In this document: one piece after another, positions 57,124 to 64,000 of the stretch
How positions within the stretch are numbered: the first letter of the stretch is position 1
How the letters are laid out: every line of letters starts with the position of its first letter
DNA from: Cryptomeria japonica
Lineage: Eukaryota; Streptophyta; Pinopsida; Cupressales; Cupressaceae
DNA length: 64,000 bases
NCBI RefSeq assembly: GCF_030272615.1
Contig: NC_081406.1
Coordinates: 397,827,939-397,891,938 of the forward strand
Direction: 5' to 3'
Translations under genes and position numbers: made by a program
Notes under the pieces: generated by a model
The model's input: the letters and a program-made list of their open reading frames with translations, nothing else
What the model was told of the DNA's origin: nothing
Database searches by the model: none

Positions 57124-57140
57124 TTTAGCCCCCACTTTAG
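57124..57140 (-). promoter_or_regulatory. Polypurine tract of gag-only element
   Basis: On the minus strand AGTGGGGGCTAAA lies directly before the 3' LTR start TGTAGCATCC. Confidence 0.65.
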
Positions 57141-59517
57141 TGGGAGTATAAGATTATAAACATACTCATGGTAAAGTAGATAAAAAAGAGATGAAGAGGA
57201 GGAGGAATGCGGAGCAAGATCACAAGGAGTATAAGATATCACTAATTTTGAGGAACCAAGCCCCCAATATTAGGATCTTAACTCACTCAAACACATGCAA
57301 GGGCACACAAAAAACAAGACAAACATCAAAAAGACAAATAAAGACAAAGAGGCAAGAAAAGGCGAAAGAGACACAACACTCAAAAGCTAAAGACCAAAAA
57401 CAAGACCTCAAGTCAACTAGTCGAAGAGACCTTGATATCAAAATGTCTCAACCACTAATATCATTCCTAAAAAAATGCAATCTCACAAACACAAGTGATC
57501 ACATAAAAGAGAAAAGTAAGCATCATCTATTAACTATCAATAGAAGCTATGAGTTCATGAGAAGAAGAAGAGAGAAAACATGAATACACGTTAGATGTGT
57601 TTTTCTATGTGATCCATGGGAAGAATTATGAGAGAGGGCATAGATACCTCGCCCCTAGATGTTTGCATCTATGTGATCCATGTTGGGGAGGAGAGTAGGA
57701 ATAGTATAGCCCTATTCCACTAGTTCCACTCATCCTTGTGCATGTGTGAAAGTGATGTTTGGTTTCAAGTATGAAGCACCCCATTTTTTAGTGTTTATCA
57801 ACCTGTTTGAGACATGTAATGTAAATACAAATGCCAAGAGGAAAATGTGAAAATAACAAGAGGCGAGTCTGTGTGCAAATTCCAAGAGGTGGGTGTGTGT
57901 GCAAATGCCAAGAGGAGAATGTGTAAATGCCAAGAGGTGAATGTGTGTGCAAATGCTAAGAGGCAAATGTGTAAATTCCAAGATGTGAATTGTAAATTCC
58001 AAGAGGTGAATGTGTGTGCAAATGCCAAGAGGTGAATGTGTAAATGCTAAGAGGCGAATGGTAGATAATGCCTAGTTTCGAGGACATCTCGTGTAAGATT
58101 TTTTATCTGGTTTTGGTGATGTGTAACCCCGCCTAAGACATATATCAAGGTTGTGTCTAGTTTCAGGTGTGAAGCATCTCATGTAAGAGTTTGTTTCCTC
58201 TAGTTTCAAGAATTAACACCCCATTTAAGACATGCAAAAATGATATGCAAAAATATGGCACAATATGGTACAAAGGGAAAGATATGGGTGCCCCCCCTTA
58301 AGATGTCAACATAGTTCTATGTTGGTGTCTTAAGGAAGCTTAGCGACAAGGATACCTAACCTTCAACACCAAGGAGATATCCTTTAGGCAACAATGTTAA
58401 AAATCCAAGCTAGAGAGGTAATAATCTTCAAGCAAGGATAAGATAGTTGAAAAGGAGATATCTTGCAACAAGTGTAAAGGAGATCCTTGGAGGAGAAGAG
58501 ATATTTGCTCAAAAGGCATCTACCTTCAAGAGGAGTTTCTTAAACAAACATAGCATATTCTACCAAAATAAGGGAAGGAGAAAAAGAATGCATACCTTCC
58601 CCCTATTGCTAGGTGAAAGAGATTATTGATGAAGGATGACACACTTTTGAACTGATGTGAGGGGGGTAAGCTTATGATAGGTTTACATCACCAAGTAAAA
58701 AAGAGGTTGTAGCCAAGGTCATACACATCTTGTATAAGATATAATCCTTGAGTAAACAACTTTGCACAAGCAAATGACACTAAATCATGAAACAAACACC
58801 ACTCAACAAAGGAAAAGTAGATCCTCGAAGAGAGAGAGAGAGAGAGAGAGATCATTGCCCCCCAAGTGTAAAGACAATGAGAATAATTACAAACTTCTAA
58901 GGAGAAATTAGACATAAGAAAATGCACAATGTACTCACCATGAATGAATATCCAATGCAAGAAATAAAAAGAGCATATGTAAAACGCAACTCTAAAGAAG
59001 AGGTGATTTTCAAATAGAGAGAAAGAAAGATCACATATTACCCTAATGAGGGATTAGTCATAAGAGACATACCATTACATGAAAGAAAGGATATCAACAT
59101 GAAAAATGCAACCCATAAATGGAATAGAGATATTTTAGATAGAAACAAAGAGGAAAAATCCATCCTTGCCCCTCAAGCAAGAAGACAAGGATAGATTAGG
59201 GGGAAGAATCACACATTTCTTTAGGAAAGATTATTCATAAGAGACATTCCATTTCAAATAAATAATAAGTACTAACAAGGAACACATATGTATTCTCATG
59301 AAGTATAATTCTATGCAAGAAAGGACATCAAGTTATGAATAATGCAATCCCTAAAGATAATGATGAAACTTAAAGATAAGAGATAGGAAAAAGAGGATCA
59401 TGTTGCTACCCCAAGACGTTTGAAATTGAAAAAGCACCACCTCTAATGACAAAGAGATCCCAATTAAGTTAAATACTTGTGTCATAGGGTGAGGAGCAAT
59501 ATGAAGGTGAAGGAATG
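57141..59517 (-). other. Non-coding internal region of gag-only element
   Basis: Open frames are short and compositionally biased; the 57191-57583 plus-strand frame is Lys/Gln/Thr-rich and unrecognised. It holds the minisatellite at 57833-58062, a (GA)n run at about 58832-58851, and a degenerate repeat of roughly 200 bp at about 58840-59400. The repeat units share GCCCCYCAAG, AGACAAGGATAGA-like and ATAAGAGACATTCCATT-like words. This is where pol would be in an autonomous element. Confidence 0.55.
57833..58062. repeat. Minisatellite, nine units of 21-26 bp
   Basis: Units of CAAGAGGTGAATGTGTGTGC followed by AAATGC alternate with a shorter form CAAGAGGTGAATGTGTAAATGC. The long and short forms differ by a GTGTGC insertion. 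The array produces repeat-peptide frames on both strands that I do not treat as genes. Confidence 0.9.
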
Positions 59518-60740
59518 CTAAGGCATTACCTTATCACCTAGAAAGAGAGCAAGATATGTTGAAAGACATATATGAGCAAAATCGTATTGTTCTTGAACAA
59601 ATTCCTTAAATGATTTAAAATTTCCAAGAGAATGAGAACCACCGTGATGAAAAAGTAAATTTCCACTACCTTCTTTATGCTTAGTGCTAAATTTCACAAA
59701 AGGAAAAACAACATTCTTGTCATACATCAATTTCCAAAAGATTCTAGTTGCCATTTTTTCTTGATCATCAATAGTTGTAGGCTTATTATTTTGTGACTAA
59801 GGACATGTGTTATTATTAGAAGAAGTATTGTCATCAATGATTTTAAATTTTCCAGTATAAATAAGTTCTTTCATTGCATTTTGAAAATCAGGACAATCAT
59901 TAGCATGATGATCATGAGTTTGATGAAATGAACAAAAAGGAGTTTTTGAAGAAGCACTTTTATGGGAGAAAATGGATTGTTGTCTTACACAATGATCTTT
60001 GAAGTCTTGAATCCTAAGGAGTTCATCCATAGAAAATTTATTATTGTTTCCCATGCCTTTTGTGGTGATTTGTGTAGGAGGGTTTATAGGGACTCGAATT
60101 CCTTGTTCAAATTTTCCAAGTTCGCGTCCTCTAAAACCTTGTTTTGATATTATGATAAAGCCACTCCTATAATAATTTGTTAATTGAGAAGGCGGGGGAA
60201 TATTATAATAAAATTCTTTGAAGTTTTTAGTGTAAGGATTTTTAGAAGGAATGAAGGGATTAGTAGATGAAGAAGGAATATCTTTTGTAGGAAAACTTTC
60301 CTTTCTTTCATCATGCATATCATCTTGGGTAGATTGAAAAGGGAGATCCTTATCATCTAAGGCCTCATATTTACTTAATGTTATGTGGGGAGAGAGATCA
60401 TGAATGAAATACATGACATCATATTCTCTACAAATGTTTTGATGTTTAAGATAGGCTCTAGGAGAATGAGGATCTAGAGAGATGGAAACATCAATATTTT
60501 GATCTTGCCCCCCTTGTGCTAGAGTATGTGTATGAGAAGAATATGGGACCATGTTGATCTTAAATGTTTTCTCTCCCTTACAAAGATAATTAATAGGAGT
60601 ATTATCTCTTTTTCATTCCCATTAGATACCCTAGGAGAGGTACAAGTATTAGGTTTTTCATTATCATCTCTACGATTGGGATGTACAAAATCTTTTAGGT
60701 GATCTAGATATGAAATACATTTTGCCAAAAACATCACCAT
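59518..60740 (-). pseudogene. Gag-like protein of the gag-only element
   Basis: On the minus strand the main frame runs from 60552 (MVPYSSHTHTLAQGG) through a TAG at about 59797 to 59518. An upstream piece (60740-60519, MFLAKCISYLDHLKDFVHPN) joins by a frameshift. A C-x2-H-x4-H-x4-C zinc motif (FCSFHQTHDHHANDC, near 59900-59945), followed by FQNAMKELIYTGKFK, has the plan of Ty3/gypsy Gag. The N-terminal part is acidic and Ser/Pro-rich; a typical Gag core is not evident. After the TAG the frame continues MATRIFWKLMYDKNVVFPFV, which I do not recognise. Confidence 0.68.
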
Positions 60741-61783
60741 AATACAACGTACATGATAAATGAGAACTTTGATATCTAATTAATAAAAAGGAAGCAACTT
60801 GGAAACCCTAAAAATGCAATATGTCTAAGTGTTGTGAATGAAAAGGAGTAACATGAAGTGAAAGAAGACATTATCCGACACGTGATTATAATAAATGTAG
60901 GTAAAAAGCAAAGTAATCATATGTGAAATAGCAAATAAATCAAATAATTAATTGCCATGATGAATATTTAGATTCAAGCAAATTAATCAAAATAAATAAG
61001 GGTTTTATGAATAAAACCTCTTAATTTACGTAAATTGATGAGACCCCACAAATTTTGAAAAATGTCAAATGAATTTTAAAAATGAAAATTTAAAATTTGA
61101 ATTTTGAACGTTGAAATTTGAAATTTGAAACTTGCAAAATAATTGAATAATACAAAATTTAGAGAAATGATTATTCAATTAATTAAGCAAATTGATTTGT
61201 GATTTTGAAAAGAAAAAAAATAATTGTGAATAAGTTATGCAACTTCTTGATTTTAAAATTAGGGCTTTGTGAAAATAACCTCTTGATTTTAAAATAGGGC
61301 TTTGTGAAAATAACCTCTTGATTTTAAAATTTAAAATTACCCACTAGGAAATTTAGATTTTAAAAATTAGGGCTTTGTGAAAGGAACCTCTTCATTTTAA
61401 AATTTAATCTAAGATTGTGATTTTCAATTTTGAGGCAGCTCTAAAATGATGAATTCAAAATTTAAACAACCCACAAGCTCAATTTTTAAAATTTTCAAAA
61501 ATTAGGGTTTTTAAAATTAACCACTTAATTTTAAAATTTAAATTTGAAATTTGACTTGTAGGTGAAAATTTGAATTTTGAAATTGATAAATACTCAGATC
61601 TGAAATAGTTAATCCAAATTAAGCAATTCATAAGCTCAGTTTTAAATTTAAAAAGGGTTTTAGTGAAATTAACCTCTAAATTTTTAAAATTCACTTGGAA
61701 ACCAAACTTATAAATGACAATTTGAATTTTAAATTGCATAAATACTCGGATCTAAGAACATAAATTAGAATTAAAGGTGTAAG
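60741..61783 (-). other. AT-rich leader of the gag-only element
   Basis: Rich in AAATTTGAA / TTTTAAAATT words. A 44-to-50-bp motif containing GGGCTTTGTGAAAATAACCT repeats three to four times at 61262-61400, with weaker echoes to 61690. No gene. Confidence 0.55.
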
Positions 61784-61798
61784 AAGTCAGGTTCACCA
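61784..61798 (-). promoter_or_regulatory. Candidate primer-binding site of gag-only element
   Basis: On the minus strand TGGTGAACCTGACTT starts three bases after the 5' LTR. TGG at this place is as expected, but I could not match the rest to a tRNA from memory. TTCACCA (61792-61798) and TGGTGAA (61807-61813) form a perfect inverted repeat across the LTR junction. Confidence 0.5.
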
Positions 61799-61801
61799 AA
61801 A

Positions 61802-62941
61802 TATAATGGTGAAAAATTAGGGTTTCCACCATTAGAGAGATAAAAACTGCTAATTTGTCATTGCATTCAAAAGAGGTGGAATCCAATAGATCCAATCCCA
61901 AATAAAGAATGATAAGTACTAAATATTGAGTGGATTTGAGGATAGTGTGAATTAATTTACCCTCTTTTGTGAGTTGAAATGTTGAATTAAGATAAAGTGT
62001 TGAAAAGTGAAGGTAAAAATATGGAAACAGTGAGCTACGGATGCAGGATTTTCATGTGCACCTGGATCTAAGTAGTATATCTAGATTTGGATTTGATCCC
62101 CAAAAAGCTCCAAAAATTTCAAGACCGGTGTCCCCGTCGCTCTAGTCCTCCTACTTTTTTATATGCCAAAGTGGGTTGATTCATCTCTACAAATAATGCC
62201 TATTCTAAAGAGTATAGCTTTGTAACTATTTCCTGCACATAGAAAGAAAGGGAAATAGGTTGGGAATAAGGGCTTGCCTAAGTCAAACCCTAGTTTAGGA
62301 ATTAACCTTGATTAAAATATTGCAAATACTGAAATAAATGATGGAATGATCTACCTCAAATCTACAATGATTGATAATGATGCTTTGCTTTTTGAATGTA
62401 ATCACCGATGTTGTATGAAATGGCATGAACATGACAAAATCCTAATCACACACACATGTTTGCATAGGAATGATGTAAAGTTGCTCCATAATTGATGAAT
62501 GAAGAATATGCAACCTTGAAGACCTCTAGAAATGCTTGATGATAAATACTTCAATGCTTGAATGCTTAATGATAATTACACCCTTCTCTTATGATCTCTT
62601 GTATATTTGTGTTATGCAAATGAGAGGGGAAAACCTCCTTATATACTTTCCCATATAAAAATGCATTAATTTTCCGACATAGGCCGACACGAGGAGGGAT
62701 TTCCCGCTTATTTTTTAAGATGCTAGAGGGGATCAAAATAGGGCCCAATTAGCACCACGCCCTAGTCCTACCCAATTTGGTGTAAGACCAAGGGGTCATG
62801 CAATGCATGAGATGAAAATAAAGTTATATTTGCATGGTGAAGGCATAATCAGGTCTTAATTAGGCATTGGGAGACACACACTAAGGTGAGGGACCAAAAT
62901 GTAGTCAAAATTGCAAAAGGGTGCAATTTTAGGACAATACA
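61802..62941 (-). repeat. 5' LTR of gag-only element, 1140 bp
   Basis: On the plus strand TATAATGGTG ... GACAATACA. The terminal TG has mutated to TA relative to the other copy. It is a direct repeat of 55946-57123, including a 40-bp deletion or insertion difference around GGACTGGGGCATGG (present only in the 3' LTR). Confidence 0.88.
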
Positions 62942-62946
62942 CTATA
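62942..62946 (+). repeat. Target-site duplication of gag-only element, right (CTATA)
   Basis: Identical to 55941-55945. Confidence 0.85.
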
Positions 62947-63010
62947 TAACAATTTAAATCACACTAATGCACACACTAATAAGAGACACAATGCATCAAG
63001 TTCCTACCAA

Positions 63011-63341
63011 TAGTGTGGTTGGGAAGAGAGAGAAATAGAGAGGTGGACAAAAAGATTAAAATAGAGAGATTGAGATAAAGAGATGGAGAGATAGAGAGGA
63101 AGAGGTAGAGGGAGATAAAGATAGAGAGGAATAGAGAGAAAGAGATAAAGAGATAGATAAATATATAGGGAGATGGAGAGATAAAGAGGAATAGATAGAT
63201 AGATATAGAGAGAAAATATAGAGGGAGAGGGAGATATAGAGAGGAAGAGATAGATAAATATAGAGGGAGAAGTAGAGATATATGTGGCACTATGATAGAG
63301 TGATAGACAAATATAGATATAAGGAGATAGAGAGAATAGGA

Positions 63342-63417
<76 letters not shown>
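63011..63417. repeat. GAGATA-rich tract ending in pure (GA)n
   Basis: Irregular GAGAGA/GATAGAGA DNA, then an uninterrupted (GA)n from about 63342 to 63416. The minus-strand frame across it (Leu/Ser/Tyr/Ile/Phe) is repeat-driven. Confidence 0.95.
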
Positions 63418-63421
<4 letters not shown>

Positions 63422-64000
63422 TTATAAAATATAATAAATAATTATAATATGTTTTTAAAATGAATTTACATCATATAAAATATAAGATATAGTAATAATA
63501 TAAGCTATATTATATAAAATATTATTCTATATTATGTAATTTATATATAATAATTTTAATTCTATGCAATGATTGGTTAAACTAATGGAAAAATAGAATT
63601 CAAAATAAATTTAATTAGACGCTATAATATTAGACATCTAAATCAAAACTTTTTAAATTTAATTATTTCAAGCATCAAAATATTAGACATTTTTATCAAA
63701 TTTGTTTTTCTAAACCCCCTATTTGTAATAACTTAATATAAAAATAACTTCTACATTAAATAAATGTTTCCTCATAATATTATGATCCAACATATAGAAA
63801 TACTTATATATAAAAAATCTTCTTTTTTTTAATAAAATTAACAAATATAAAAATAACCTATGCACCCACATAACCTAAAAAATACAATTATTAACATTCA
63901 AATAAAAAAAATTAACCATGATCCTAATTGGTTAAACAACCAAACCAAATCCCCATTTCTATAATTTAAAAATAAACCCCCAAAAAACATAAAAATACAC
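63418..64000. other. AT-rich window end, nothing recognised
   Basis: About 80% A+T by eye, with ATAATATAA runs. No ORF, repeat border or RNA gene seen. Confidence 0.5.

Larger units (their letters stand above)
55946..62941 (-). mobile_element. Non-autonomous LTR retrotransposon with gag only (TR-GAG type), 7.0 kb
   Basis: Two LTRs of about 1.15 kb and a perfect CTATA duplication enclose an internal region of 4.7 kb. On the minus strand the order is 5' LTR (61802-62941), candidate primer site, AT-rich leader, gag-like ORF, about 2.4 kb without pol motifs, polypurine tract and 3' LTR. No protease, RT, RNase H or integrase motif is visible on either strand. Elements with this plan are known as TR-GAG and depend on pol from others. 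The gag zinc motif resembles the gypsy gag at 18515, so a Ty3/gypsy helper is likely. Confidence 0.82.

Noticed and set aside
57730-58035. Repeat-peptide frames on both strands of the minisatellite
   Set aside because: They follow the repeat unit length by chance; the element has its gag elsewhere.
62976-63290. Minus-strand 104-codon frame in the GA-rich tract
   Set aside because: Ser/Leu/Tyr/Ile/Phe repeat peptide produced by GAGATA-type DNA.
1-64000. CRISPR array, bacterial-type operon or defence system
   Set aside because: The repeats are minisatellites or LTRs, not regularly spaced with unique spacers, and all coding content is of plant retroelement type.

Overview
The window looks like intergenic repeat sequence from a large plant nuclear genome, most likely a gymnosperm. 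That placement is an inference: it rests on the AT-rich, gene-poor composition, on several kinds of decayed retrotransposon packed end to end, and on the style of the retroelement proteins. I see no intact host gene, no rRNA or tRNA gene and no CRISPR array. Nearly every coding stretch belongs to a transposable element broken by stops and frameshifts.

Left part (1-31.7 kb): this reads as a stack of nested insertions. A minus-strand LINE (LINE-2, about 28277-31690) is cut at its endonuclease/RT junction by an LTR element (minus; LTR 27424-28276, tRNA-Met-type primer site, coiled-coil and zinc-knuckle gag, then an uncharacterised ORF X ending at 23617). ORF X is cut in turn by a Ty3/gypsy element (minus; LTR about 22361-23616, tRNA-Lys-like primer site, gag, protease, RT, RNase H, a second RNase H-like domain and integrase down to 12435). 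On the 3' side of that gypsy element lies an antisense plant mobile domain (PMD) ORF (about 959-2640, plus). Between the PMD and the integrase sits a 7.7-kb plus-strand LINE (LINE-1, 3248-10971), bracketed by an 18-bp target-site duplication. LINE-1 carries an unusual third ORF after its RNase H.

Middle (31.7-38.7 kb): the 3' end of a plus-strand gypsy element, with a polypurine tract followed by one very long LTR (32163-37393, about 5.2 kb). Its termini form a 10-bp inverted repeat, and it contains a roughly 700-bp TG/TA microsatellite and several minisatellites.

Right-middle (38.7-54.1 kb): two related but distinct full-length Ty1/copia elements on the plus strand. Copia A spans 38716-45986 and copia B spans 47030-54053; B has a perfect AAAGG target-site duplication. 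Both have LTRs, a tRNA-Met-type primer site, gag-protease-integrase-RT-RNase H and a polypurine tract, and both are dead.

Right end (54.1-64 kb): an unidentified ORF fragment, then a minus-strand LTR element (55946-62941, perfect CTATA duplication) that encodes a gag-like protein but no recognisable pol, so it appears to be a non-autonomous TR-GAG-type element. The window ends in a GA-rich microsatellite and AT-rich DNA.

The points most worth a second look are the third ORF of LINE-1, the antisense PMD ORF beside the gypsy element, the gag plus ORF X element, the gag-only element, a 36-bp block perfectly conserved in all four copia LTRs, and the strong bias of inactivating stops towards TAG.
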